From JAAEQG01 sp023133475 (lineage in GTDB: Bacteria; Planctomycetota; Phycisphaerae; UBA1845): 15,390 nt of DNA. Positions within the stretch are counted from its first letter, which is position 1. Each line of letters starts with the position of its first letter. The notes under the pieces are model-generated. The model saw only the letters and a program-made list of their open reading frames with translations. It was not told the origin of the DNA and ran no database searches. Made by a program: the position numbers and the translations under genes. The stretch is from positions 1-15,390 of the forward strand of contig DAOVLE010000117.1 in assembly GCA_030631415.1 (NCBI GenBank), in the 5' to 3' direction. Of this stretch, positions 7,160 to 15,071 are shown in pieces.

Positions 7160-8224
7160 TTACTGCGGCCCGCTTGCTTCAAGCTGCGCTACGAACGAGG
7201 CGAGGTCGGCCAAATCGATGACCCCATCGGTGCCGACCATGTTGCCCGCGACACAATAGCCAACGCCAAGCTGACCGAAGCAGGTCTGGAACGCTGCAAA
7301 ATCGACCAAGTCCACGTCGAGGTCGCCGTTGAAGTCACCGTTTCCGTACTCAACACATTGATTTGCGGATTCGTCGCACCACTCGTCGACAGCGCACGGG
7401 TCACCGGCGTGGGCCGAGCAACTGCCACCGGAGCACGTGTCCGCACCGTTGCAGAAGACATCGTCATCACAGGGACTGCTGTTGTTGGAGTGCTGACAGC
7501 GCTGTTCAACACAGGCGTCATCCGTACAATCGTTATCATCGTCGCAGTCCTCGTCCCCCGTGCAAGGGATGAGCACCGTCACGGTGGCTGCACGCAATTC
7601 CCCGAGCGCGTGGCTGTTGTAACCGCTGGCCACGGCCGACTCACACTCGTTCTCCCCGACAATGATGCTGGCCAGCAGTTCGACATCTGTCGGCACATCG
7701 GTTCCGACCACACCTTCAAACTGGAACGTAGTTACCAACGTTCCGTTGGTTGTCGCCCAGACCTCCGGCATTGGTGGTGGCAGCCAGATGTAGAACCCGT
7801 CACCGTCCTGCGGTGGTCCGCCGTCAACCTCGTTCAGATCACACCCGCACGGATAGGGGAACGTCGAGACCCAGGTGGGAGGTTCACCGGTACCATCCAA
7901 CCCGAGTAGCTCCAGATCAGCAGGTTCCCACGCGAAGATGAGTTCGATACCAGACAGTTCGTAGGCCTCGGCGCCTCCGGAGACCGCATACAGTCCCAGA
8001 TTCGCGGTTTCGCCGGGAAGGATGCTCTGTGTTGCGGGGCGCCATTCCAAGTGGATGATTTCCCCGGCCCGTGCCCCACGCGGGGGCTCGGCATCATCGC
8101 TCAGCACCTTCGGTGTGACTCCGGAAGCCGGATTGTGGCCCGCTGCCAGTACCGGCACGGCTACGCACACCAACGAACTCACCAGCACCAACCTCCAGTT
8201 ACTACCCATAGGTCTCCAGTTCAT
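7160..8224 (-). CDS. Secreted Cys-rich protein, cohesin-like N-end and dockerin-like C-end
   Basis: A 354-residue exported protein of unknown function. A signal peptide is clear (basic MNWRPMGSNWR, hydrophobic core, cleavage near VLAAG, about residue 29). Residues about 55-215 form a beta-rich domain with cohesin-like features (SILPGETANLGLYA, LSGIELIFAWEP, LVTTFQFEGV). Residues 221-292 are Cys/Asp-rich repeats (CTGDEDCDDDNDCTDDAC, CDDDVFCNGADTC) like those of planctomycete and myxobacterial surface proteins. The C-terminus has dockerin/EF-hand calcium loops (GDFNGDLDVDLVDF about 296-309, and GTDGVIDLADL). GAGGTGG (8232-8238) supports the start. It lies downstream of the larger secreted protein on the same strand, 180 bp apart with a terminator between. 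It may bind or scaffold other exported proteins; that is inference. Confidence 0.8.
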   Translation of the reverse strand: MNWRPMGSNWRLVLVSSLVCVAVPVLAAGHNPASGVTPKVLSDDAEPPRGARAGEIIHLEWRPATQSILPGETANLGLYAVSGGAEAYELSGIELIFAWEPADLELLGLDGTGEPPTWVSTFPYPCGCDLNEVDGGPPQDGDGFYIWLPPPMPEVWATTNGTLVTTFQFEGVVGTDVPTDVELLASIIVGENECESAVASGYNSHALGELRAATVTVLIPCTGDEDCDDDNDCTDDACVEQRCQHSNNSSPCDDDVFCNGADTCSGGSCSAHAGDPCAVDEWCDESANQCVEYGNGDFNGDLDVDLVDFAAFQTCFGQLGVGYCVAGNMVGTDGVIDLADLASFVAQLEASGPQ

Positions 8225-8351
8225 AATCCCGCCACCTCACATTGGGAACGAAGAACAGAGGTCAGGCCAAGCCAAGCCGTCCGCCCACGCCATTGCCTGC
8301 ACCCTTCCTGCTTATCGGATGATAGTCGTCGATGCAATGAGGAAAACTACT

Positions 8352-8385
8352 CAGGGTGGCGCGCGGAACCCCGCGCGCCACCCTG
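8352..8385 (-). terminator. Strong GC-rich hairpin after the HYR protein gene
   Basis: CAGGGTGGCGCGCGG (8352-8366) pairs perfectly with 8371-8385 around a 4-nt loop, giving a 15-bp stem about 20 bp beyond the stop of the large secreted protein. On the - strand the stem is followed by AGTAGTTTTCC, a weak T-tract, so an intrinsic terminator is likely but not textbook. Confidence 0.65.
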
Positions 8386-8404
8386 TTTCAGCAGCGATCA
8401 GCGC

Positions 8405-11400
8405 TTAGTCGCGCAACTTACTCTCAAGAACACCTTTACGAACGGCCTCCCGTCGGAGTTCCAGCTCGATCTTTTTGGCCTTGGCCTTGTTTCCAGCCGT
8501 TGGCGCATCCGGTCGCGTGCCCGCCATGAAGGCGGCCACGTCCGCCAGGTCGAACAAGCCATTCCCGTTGAAATCGATCCGCTCCGGCTGCACAACGCCC
8601 ATGCCACGCAACTTCTCGACCGTGACCGATGCGCTCGCCGTAACGCGACCCGGGTCGCAGAGCGACCAGTCCGTACCAGGATTACCGTCGTCGTCGTAGC
8701 TACAGCAGTTCATTTCGGCGATTGCCCAGAAGTTCAGCAGGATCGCCTGCGGATCTCCGACAGCAACGTCGATTTCCCCGTTGCCGTTGATGTCGGCATT
8801 ATAGCCGACCAAACCGCAATAGGCAGGCGGCACAGAAGTCCCAGGATACAACGACACCAAAATGCCGAAGTCCGCCACATCGATGACGCAGTTGTCATCC
8901 AGGTTGCCCGGAATCAGCTCCTTGTCGTTCGCCAAGGTGAACTCGAACACGTCGGCTGACCAGTCCCAGCCGTCCGGCACTTCGATGGTCCGCCGTAGCG
9001 TGTGGTACGTATTGCGCGTGGTGAGGCAGGTGAACTCCACACCACACACCTCCGGGTATTCCTGCGGATCCACCTCGATGAAGACGTCACCGGTGGTCCC
9101 CCAGGCATCGAAATACATATCCTGGCAAAGCACCAGCACCGGGGCGCCGTCGCCTTGGCAGTCGAACAACTCGAACGTAATCGGCCTGTCGCCCGCGACG
9201 TAGAAGCCGTCAGCGCCACCACGCAGTTCCACGTTCACCCAGAAGCCATGCTCCACGGTTATCGTCTGGGAACAAGACGATTGGTTGCCGTCGTTGTCCA
9301 TGCAGATCCAGTCGATGATCGTAACCCCGTGGGAGAAACAATCGGTGATGGAGAGGCTATCATGGCGAATTGGTATCGGTGGGCAATCCACGCAGCAATT
9401 GTCGGCACAGGCGGCGACGCCGTCAGGATCGACATCCACGTACACGCAGCAGTCGCCCAGACCAGCGTACACGTGCAGGTCCGGCGGAGCCGTACAATCC
9501 GGATCCTCGTTGTCCACGACCACCACCGTCTGCTCGCAGCAGGTCTCGTTGAGCACGTCGTCGGTGCAGCACCAGGTCACCGTGGTCTCGCCGACCGGAT
9601 ACGGAGCGTCTACGTCCAGCCCGTCATCGCGCACTGCAAAACAGTTAGTAGAGCAGTCGTCCGGGTCATCACAGTTGTCGCTGCACCCTGGCGTCCCAAG
9701 ATCCGGAGATGCATAGCACTCACTAGGCTCGTTGTTGGTATTGACATCGTCTGGACAAGTGACGTCCGGCCCCATGTGGTCCTCGACAACCACCTTGAAA
9801 CACTTGGTGACGGAGTTGTTCGACGCATCCGTGGCCGTGCAGCAAACCGAGTTCGTGCCAATCTCAAAGACGCCACACGAGTTGCAGTCCACGGTGCAGC
9901 CGGGACAGTTGTCGTCACAGACCGGCTCATCCCAGCATACGTAAGCGTTGCAGTCCTCACCGGCCTTCGTGGTGATGTCGTTCGGGAAATCGCTAAACCA
10001 GGGATCCTGCACGTCCTGCACCGTCACCGTATACGAGCCTTCGACGGAGTTGCTCGACTCATCGGTAGCCGTACAAGTGATGGTGGTTGTTCCCACGCCA
10101 TACCATCCGCACACGTCCCCACCATCGCCCCGCACACAGTCCACCGAGCAACCGCAGTTGTCCGTGCAAGTTGCCGGCGGCGGGCAAACATCCGCGCCAC
10201 ACGTGTTCATATCAGCATCGGTGGTGATGTTGCCCGGCAGGTGAAGCTCTGGCGGTATGTCATCGACTACAAACACGTTGAAGCACTCCGTCACGGAGTT
10301 GCTCGACGCATCCGTGACCGTGCAGCAAACCGAGTTCGTGCCAATATTAAAGGTGTCACACGGGTTACCCGGGGCACCGTGGTCGCACCACACGGTGCAG
10401 CCGGGACAGTTGTCGTCACAGACCGGCTCATCCCAGCAGACCTCAGCGGTGCAGTTCGCACCGGCGTCCGCGGTGATGTCGACCGGGAAATCGCCAAACC
10501 AAGGATCCGTGTCGTCGACGACAGTCACGCACTGCGTGCAGCTAACGAAGTTGTTCCCGTCCCAGGCACGCCACTCGATGCAGGTGGTGCCCACGGGATA
10601 CAGGTCGTCGAGTCCCAACAACCCGTCGTCACGGCACGGCGAGATGAAGCACGGGCAGCTGTCCGTACACTCAGCCCAGCCGGGGTCGAGGTAAACGCCA
10701 CACGTGTTCGCATCAGCGTTTGTGGTGATGTCCGGCGGGCAAACGATCTCCGGCGGCACCGTATCCACAACGGTAATGATCTGGTCGCAGCACGCCTCGT
10801 TGCCGCACGCGTCCTCGACACACCAGGTAATCGTTGTGTCTCCCACACAGTAAGGGTCGGTCAAGCTTGTCTTGCCGTCGCTGCGGGTCCACGTAATCTC
10901 GCTCGGATCAATGGGCACACCGCCATCGGTGGCCGTGGCAAATCCCGGGTCAACATACGCAGCGCAGCCGATCCCCTCACAATCGAATGGGAATTCGGCC
11001 TCAACGGTGTCGTCTGGGGGACAGGTGATCACCGGATCCTCCAGGTCGAAGCTGATGCCCAAGGTCTGGCCGACGTCCGGATTCAGCGCCAACTCGTCGG
11101 GATACTCGAAGGCACCGTCCCCCTGCGGAACACTCACCTTGGTGTGCAGGAATCCCGGTGCACTCGGGATGAAGCGCAGGTCCGGCGTGCAGGTGGTTAT
11201 ACCATCGACCGGACACACCGGAATGGTGGCGATCAGTGTCTCGCCCTGTGGAAGGTCGAAGAACCTGTTCACCGCGTAATGAAGTTCTGAGAAGCCATTC
11301 GTGCCGGCTACCACGACCACCTCATCCACGGTCACGTCCCACACGTTGAACGCCGGCCCTTGCGTGCGCGCGCCAAGGTAGACACACGTATCAGCGTACC

Positions 11401-11695
11401 GTATGAAGAACTGGGCCCCGTTAATCTCCTGGTCGGGGGCAATGGGGTCGGTGACCCAGACTTCAACGTTGACACAGTCCTCGTTGTTGAAGCAGGGCCC
11501 TCCCTCCACGCGCATTTCCAGCGTGGCCTGGATGCTGCGGCCATCCGCGGTCCACAAGGCCCCGCTGACTTCAGCCCCCAGAAGCTTGTCCCCGGCCCAC
11601 GCGGGCGACCGTTCCTGCTGCGCCAGCACGGGCGCGCTCATCACACCGAGCACGACAATCGTACCGCAGATCACTCCGAATCGTTTCCCTAGCAT
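8405..11695 (-). CDS. Large secreted protein with seven HYR domains and dockerin-like C-end
   Basis: An exported 1,096-residue surface or matrix-type protein of unknown role. It starts with a signal peptide (MLGKRFGVIC then a hydrophobic core, cleavage near VLAQQ, residue 26), then a cohesin-like domain (about 40-215). Seven hyalin-repeat-like modules follow, starting near 219, 312, 395, 479, 562, 640 and 729, each with a DP/PP..CPPDIT-type opening and a Vx.GTNxVxxTxTD closing; they are unusually Cys-rich. After a beta-rich region (815-925) come calcium-loop dockerin/EF-hand motifs (NLDDNCVIDVADFG, DINGNGEIDVAVGD, DFNGNGLFDLADV) and a Lys-rich tail. Modules 3 and 5 are recent duplicates. GGAGGT (minus strand, 11701-11706) precedes the ATG, which overlaps the stop of a small upstream ORF. 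No sortase or PEP-CTERM anchor is seen. Adhesion or exoprotein scaffolding is inferred. Confidence 0.85.
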   Translation of the reverse strand: MLGKRFGVICGTIVVLGVMSAPVLAQQERSPAWAGDKLLGAEVSGALWTADGRSIQATLEMRVEGGPCFNNEDCVNVEVWVTDPIAPDQEINGAQFFIRYADTCVYLGARTQGPAFNVWDVTVDEVVVVAGTNGFSELHYAVNRFFDLPQGETLIATIPVCPVDGITTCTPDLRFIPSAPGFLHTKVSVPQGDGAFEYPDELALNPDVGQTLGISFDLEDPVITCPPDDTVEAEFPFDCEGIGCAAYVDPGFATATDGGVPIDPSEITWTRSDGKTSLTDPYCVGDTTITWCVEDACGNEACCDQIITVVDTVPPEIVCPPDITTNADANTCGVYLDPGWAECTDSCPCFISPCRDDGLLGLDDLYPVGTTCIEWRAWDGNNFVSCTQCVTVVDDTDPWFGDFPVDITADAGANCTAEVCWDEPVCDDNCPGCTVWCDHGAPGNPCDTFNIGTNSVCCTVTDASSNSVTECFNVFVVDDIPPELHLPGNITTDADMNTCGADVCPPPATCTDNCGCSVDCVRGDGGDVCGWYGVGTTTITCTATDESSNSVEGSYTVTVQDVQDPWFSDFPNDITTKAGEDCNAYVCWDEPVCDDNCPGCTVDCNSCGVFEIGTNSVCCTATDASNNSVTKCFKVVVEDHMGPDVTCPDDVNTNNEPSECYASPDLGTPGCSDNCDDPDDCSTNCFAVRDDGLDVDAPYPVGETTVTWCCTDDVLNETCCEQTVVVVDNEDPDCTAPPDLHVYAGLGDCCVYVDVDPDGVAACADNCCVDCPPIPIRHDSLSITDCFSHGVTIIDWICMDNDGNQSSCSQTITVEHGFWVNVELRGGADGFYVAGDRPITFELFDCQGDGAPVLVLCQDMYFDAWGTTGDVFIEVDPQEYPEVCGVEFTCLTTRNTYHTLRRTIEVPDGWDWSADVFEFTLANDKELIPGNLDDNCVIDVADFGILVSLYPGTSVPPAYCGLVGYNADINGNGEIDVAVGDPQAILLNFWAIAEMNCCSYDDDGNPGTDWSLCDPGRVTASASVTVEKLRGMGVVQPERIDFNGNGLFDLADVAAFMAGTRPDAPTAGNKAKAKKIELELRREAVRKGVLESKLRD

Positions 11696-11873
11696 GTCTG
11701 ACCTCCTAAAATAACAGTATCAAACTCGAATACCAGCGTAGCGGTGCCCACCTTCGCGACACCTAAAACTCTTCCTCCCGTGTCCATCAGTTCAAGCCCC
11801 CCCCCAGGGCCAATGCGGGCACCCCCATTAGCAGCACCCAAACCGCTGCTACACAACCTGACTTTGCGGACAT
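11689..11873 (-). pseudogene. Small secreted-peptide ORF broken at a G9 run, coupled to the HYR gene
   Basis: On the - strand AAGGAG sits seven bases before an ATG at 11873, and the frame reads MSAKSGCVAAVWVLLMGVPA followed by LALGGG, a good signal peptide. At a run of nine G (11797-11805 as C on the + strand) this frame ends quickly at TGA (11787-11789). If one G were added, reading would enter the frame LELMDTGGRVLGVAKVGTA... and stop at TAG 11689-11691, four bases into the start of the HYR protein gene. About 61 residues would result. So it is a small exported peptide gene with either a real frameshift, slippage at the G-run, or a homopolymer assembly error. The family is not recognised. 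Confidence 0.5.
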
Positions 11874-12465
11874 TTGACCTCTCCTTGTCTCTGAATAAGG
11901 ACTCCAATTACTCCAATCTCCGTACCCACGAAACGAGTTCTCGTCAAGCACGCAGAATACAGTACTTCATCTTCGTTCCCAAACCCGGGAGCGCGCATAC
12001 CTCTCCCCTACTCATGACCTTGTCAGGCCCAGACGTTTCGCCTCCCTACGTTTTCCTCTGCCGTGAAAAAGCTCACGCAGGCCGTAAGGCGAGTTCTACC
12101 CGCTTTCTTGGCATCATGCGGCGGGTGGAACCCGCCCCACATCTACCGTGAAAAACCTCACGCAGAGATGCATACCTTTACCGCTATTCGTCAGCCCAAG
12201 ATGGCAACAAAGCAAACCACGAGGCGAGAATCCACACAGGCCTCGGAAGTTTATGCCCCCATTGCTGGAAAACCAACCCCCTCATCCGAGCATTCACCAT
12301 CGGTGATCTCTGACAAAAGGATCCTCTCCTTACTCGAACTCGTGCCCGACTGTATTACGATAGTGTACAATCTTTCTATACCACAGCATTTCGTCCGTGT
12401 CAACCCTGTTCTTGCCATTTGTTCCAGCGATTCCGCAGGTGACGTTTTTCGGCGGCTTTAACTAA
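11874..12465. other. Gene-free region upstream of the HYR gene and cas1 remnant
   Basis: This stretch should hold the promoter for the minus-strand secreted-protein genes, but I see no convincing -35/-10 pair; TTGACG is present on the - strand near 11940-11950 without a good -10. It contains the palindromic repeat copy with flanking 20-bp direct repeats (12061-12165). A + strand ORF (12063-12461) runs through these repeats and does not resemble a protein. No further Cas9 or Cas1 sequence was recognised here. Confidence 0.55.
12061..12165. repeat. Palindromic repeat copy flanked by 20-bp direct repeats
   Basis: CCGTGAAAAAGCTCACGCAG (12061-12080) recurs with one change at 12146-12165; each copy is itself a small hairpin (CGTGA/TCACG). 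Between them lies a copy of the palindromic element, the reverse complement of the core at about 1186-1247. The element at 1139-1296 is also followed nearby by TTTTCACGGCAG, the reverse complement of the start of this direct repeat, so these blocks travel together. Confidence 0.7.
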
Positions 12466-12777
12466 CGTGAAGACATCGGTGTGGTGGTCGTTGATGAGCC
12501 GGGAACATCCTGGTCCCACGCGGTCTTGGCAACGCCCCTACAGTTTGGAGCGGCGGTTGTGGTTTGTGGGGCGGACGATCTGCTCGAACCCCTACGCCCA
12601 ATAGTCGATGCGTGGGTGTGACAGCTTCACGCCGATGGAATCGCAAAGCTGGATCAACCGGTCGAGGCTACCGGGCAGCGCGGACTGCTTATGGTCAACC
12701 TGCACCGCATGTCAGCCTCGCGGGTGCGTTGTTGTCGGGGTGAGGCTGACAAGCTCGATATTCCCATGCCATGTTGA
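12466..12777 (+). pseudogene. cas1: cas1 remnant with internal deletion and in-frame stop
   Basis: Cas1 is the integrase that captures spacers. One frame from 12466 reads REDIGVVVVDEPGTSWSHAV, then LATPLQFGAAVVVCG, the N-terminal beta-domain of type II Cas1. It passes directly into ADDLLEPLRPIVDAWV, which belongs to the C-terminal helical domain (normally found after NLADDLMEPFRP). After TGA at 12619-12621, probably a former TGG codon, the same frame continues QLHADGIAKLDQPVEATG, GLLMVNLHRMSASRVRC and ends LDIPMPC with TGA at 12775-12777. The first about 30 residues and roughly 160-170 central residues, including the metal-binding Glu/His/Asp, are gone. The stop overlaps the cas2 start by the normal few bases, showing ancestral coupling. 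It is not functional. Confidence 0.88.
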
Positions 12778-13100
12778 TCAGCGGATACCGTTGTATGTGG
12801 GTGGTAGTGATGTTCGACCTTCCGATGGACACCAACGCGGCACGTCGGGCCTACACGCACTTTCGCAAGAAATTGCTCACTGACGGGTTCACTCGGATGC
12901 AGTATTCGGTATACATTCGTCACTGTGCCAGCGAGGAGAACGCTAATGTGCACATCAAGCGGGTCGAGAACTGGGTTCCCGATGACGGGGAGGTCCGCAT
13001 CCTGTGCATCACCGACAAACAGTTCGAGCGTATGCACATTTTCTGGGGAAAAAGGCGAAAGCCCCCCCAGACACCCCCCCAACAACTGGAGCTTTTCTAA
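12771..13100 (+). CDS. cas2: CRISPR-associated endoribonuclease/integrase subunit Cas2
   Basis: Cas2 dimerises and bridges Cas1 dimers during spacer integration. The 109-residue product has full type II Cas2 length: MLISGYRCMWVVVMFDLP with the first-strand aspartate (D16), then RAYTHFRKKLLTDGFTRMQYSVYIRHC, a second strand region GEVRILCITDKQFERMHIF, and the C-terminal KRRKPP...QLELF common in type II-C Cas2. The start ATG overlaps the cas1 stop (ATGTTGA). It appears intact although cas1 and cas9 are broken and no repeat array is seen, so it is either a recent orphan or kept for another reason. A 10-bp hairpin follows nine bases after the stop. Confidence 0.93.
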   Translation: MLISGYRCMWVVVMFDLPMDTNAARRAYTHFRKKLLTDGFTRMQYSVYIRHCASEENANVHIKRVENWVPDDGEVRILCITDKQFERMHIFWGKRRKPPQTPPQQLELF

Positions 13101-13108
13101 CGTGTGGA

Positions 13109-13145
13109 CGCCCGTAAGCAGCCATCTAACAGCCACTTACGGGCG
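13109..13145 (+). terminator. Hairpin downstream of cas2
   Basis: CGCCCGTAAG (13109-13118) and CTTACGGGCG (13136-13145) form a perfect 10-bp stem with a 17-nt loop. It could end cas2 transcription, but no T-tract follows. Its total length of 37 nt and position behind cas2, where type II-C arrays often sit, also fit a single leftover CRISPR repeat, although such a long palindrome would be unusual for that type. Unresolved. Confidence 0.45.
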
Positions 13146-13301
13146 ACCTAGTGTAACCGACCCCAGCCTGAGAGCAATCCGCAACGCGTAGGTAAGTGCC
13201 CCCAGCGTACGTGAGCCGGATGATGCAACGGCGTGGGCATTTGCCGTTTCGGAACCAGGCAAGTACCGTGTCCCTTACAAGGAAGCATTGGAGGTCAGAT
13301 G

Positions 13302-14984
13302 ATGCGTGTGGTTGTGATCGGGGGCGTGGCGGCGGGGCCTAAGGCAGCAGCCAAGGTGATGCGGCTCCGTCCGGATGCGGATGTTACCGTGATCGAAAAG
13401 GGTAAGTTCCTGTCCTATGCCGGGTGTGGGCTCCCGTACTACATTTCCGGCGCCGTGCGAGAACAGGCCGAGCTGATGTCTACAGCCATCGGTGTCGTTC
13501 GAGACGCAGAGTACTTTCGTAGTTGCAAGGGAATCGCCGTGCTCAACCGCACCGAGGCGATGCGGATTGATCGCCGGCGCGGACGAGTAGAGGTGAAAGA
13601 CCTCAGCAACGGCGGAACTCGTTGGTTGGAGTACGACAAGCTCGTTCTCGCGACAGGTGCGCGCCCGGTGGTGCCGCCAATTCCCGGGAAGGAACTGCGG
13701 AATGTCTTTGTGGTCCACCACGTGGAGGACGCGGAGGCAATTCGCACCGCTATCGCAGAGACCGGCATCAGGAAAGTCGTCATCGTGGGCGGTGGGCTGA
13801 TCGGCGTGGAAATGGCGGAAGCACTGAGCCGGCGTGGCGTTCATGTCGCCATCGTGGAGATGCTGCCGCAGGTTCTCCCTATGCTGGATTGGGAGATGGC
13901 TCGGCAGGTCGAGAAACACCTGATCGAGAAGGGTGTGTCGGTTCTAACCGAGTCCAGGGTCTTGGCGCTGGAGCCGGGGCAACTAAACGACACTGCGGTC
14001 GGGCGCGTGAGAATGGAGCGAGAAACGCTGCCGGCAGACATGGTCATTCTGGCGATTGGCGTTCGTCCGAACATACAACTCGCCGAGACCGCCGACCTGG
14101 AGATCGGGCCGACCGGCGCGATTCAAGTGAACGCCCACATGCGGACTTCAGACCCGGACATCTATGCGGTCGGTGATTGCGTGGAGTCCACGAATCTGGT
14201 GACCGGCAAGCCTTGTTTCGTTCCGATGGGTTCCACGGCGAACAAGCACGGGCGCGTGGCTGCCATGAACATCTGCGGCGAGAACGACACGTTTCCCGGT
14301 GTGATTGGCAGCACGGTGTGCAAGGTGTTTGACTACACCGTAGCTCGGACCGGTGTCGGCGAGGAAGAGGCGCGGGCCGCCGGCTTCGACGTGGCGACCT
14401 GCCTGAACTCCGTACCGGATAAAGCCCACTACTACCCTCCGGCAAAACCTCTGATGCTGAAACTCATTGCGGACCGGAAAACGCGCAGACTCCTGGGTGC
14501 CCAAGCCACCGGGCCAAGTGACGCGTCGAAGCGCATTGACGTGGCTGCCACCGCGATCACGGCTGGCTTGACTGTGGATCAGGTTGCGAAACTGGATCTC
14601 GCGTACGCACCACCATTCTCGCCTGCGATGGATAACCTGATCGTCGCCGCGGACATTCTTCGCAACAAGATGGATCAACAACTGCGAAGCCTCACGCCGA
14701 TGCAGGTCAAGCGGATGTTGGAAGCGGGAGAAGACGTCTTCCTTTTGGATACTCGGAGTCCCGCCGAATACGAGCAAGCCCACATCGAACAGTCTACGCT
14801 CATTCCGCTCGGCGTCTTGCGCGAGCGAGCCGACGAGGTTCCGCGGGATAAGCCGGTAATCGCTTTCTGCAAGAGTTCCCTTCGCGCTTACGAAGCCGCA
14901 CGCATCTTGCACGGACGTGGCCACGCGAATGTCAAAGTCATGGACGGGGGCATCGTCATGTGGCCTTACGAGTTGGCCGATTAG
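13302..14984 (+). CDS. CoA-disulfide reductase-like flavoprotein with C-terminal rhodanese domain
   Basis: A FAD-dependent pyridine nucleotide-disulfide oxidoreductase of the single-cysteine group (CoA-disulfide reductase, NADH oxidase or persulfide reductase). Of 560 residues, 1-450 form the reductase: MRVVVIGGVAAGPKAAA (FAD), LSYAGCGLPYYISG with the redox cysteine C42, LVLATGARP, IVGGGLIGVEMAEAL (NAD(P)H, about 161-175), SDPDIYAVGDCVE (second FAD motif) and LDLAYAPPFSPAMDN near the end. Residues about 465-560 are a rhodanese domain with LLDTRSPAEYEQAHI and the active-site cysteine C523 in CKSSLRAYEAARIL. The fusion is typical of CoADR-RHD enzymes acting on CoA persulfides or polysulfide. 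GGAGG (13290-13294) favours ATG 13302 over the adjacent ATG 13299. It stands alone downstream of cas2, with no evident link to it. Confidence 0.93.
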   Translation: MRVVVIGGVAAGPKAAAKVMRLRPDADVTVIEKGKFLSYAGCGLPYYISGAVREQAELMSTAIGVVRDAEYFRSCKGIAVLNRTEAMRIDRRRGRVEVKDLSNGGTRWLEYDKLVLATGARPVVPPIPGKELRNVFVVHHVEDAEAIRTAIAETGIRKVVIVGGGLIGVEMAEALSRRGVHVAIVEMLPQVLPMLDWEMARQVEKHLIEKGVSVLTESRVLALEPGQLNDTAVGRVRMERETLPADMVILAIGVRPNIQLAETADLEIGPTGAIQVNAHMRTSDPDIYAVGDCVESTNLVTGKPCFVPMGSTANKHGRVAAMNICGENDTFPGVIGSTVCKVFDYTVARTGVGEEEARAAGFDVATCLNSVPDKAHYYPPAKPLMLKLIADRKTRRLLGAQATGPSDASKRIDVAATAITAGLTVDQVAKLDLAYAPPFSPAMDNLIVAADILRNKMDQQLRSLTPMQVKRMLEAGEDVFLLDTRSPAEYEQAHIEQSTLIPLGVLRERADEVPRDKPVIAFCKSSLRAYEAARILHGRGHANVKVMDGGIVMWPYELAD

Positions 14985-15071
14985 TAGAACGATTCCTAAA
15001 TAAGGTAGCAATGATGTCACACGACAGAAATGGAATCCAGTGGGTGGCCCACCGCTTTAGCCCGCATTTCT

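Noticed and set aside
6433..7221. A single 262-residue protein gene
   Set aside because: Only its middle part is Cas9-like; after about 6860 the similarity moves to another frame, so the long frame is a decay product.
7160..8224. PEP-CTERM or sortase-anchored proteins
   Set aside because: Neither secreted protein ends with a PEP/VPEP or LPxTG motif plus hydrophobic tail; they end in EF-hand-like loops.
9002..11290. A 762-codon open frame on the + strand
   Set aside because: It lies wholly antisense to the HYR protein, which has a signal peptide, clear repeats and calcium loops; the + frame is repetitive, Val/Arg/His-rich and resembles no family.
12063..12461. A 132-codon ORF upstream of the cas1 remnant
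   Set aside because: Its first third is translated palindromic repeat; the rest shows no similarity to Cas proteins or another family I know.
6433..13301. A CRISPR array with the cas remnants
   Set aside because: No direct repeat of 25-40 bp recurs at regular spacing anywhere in the window; only the single palindrome behind cas2 remains as a candidate.
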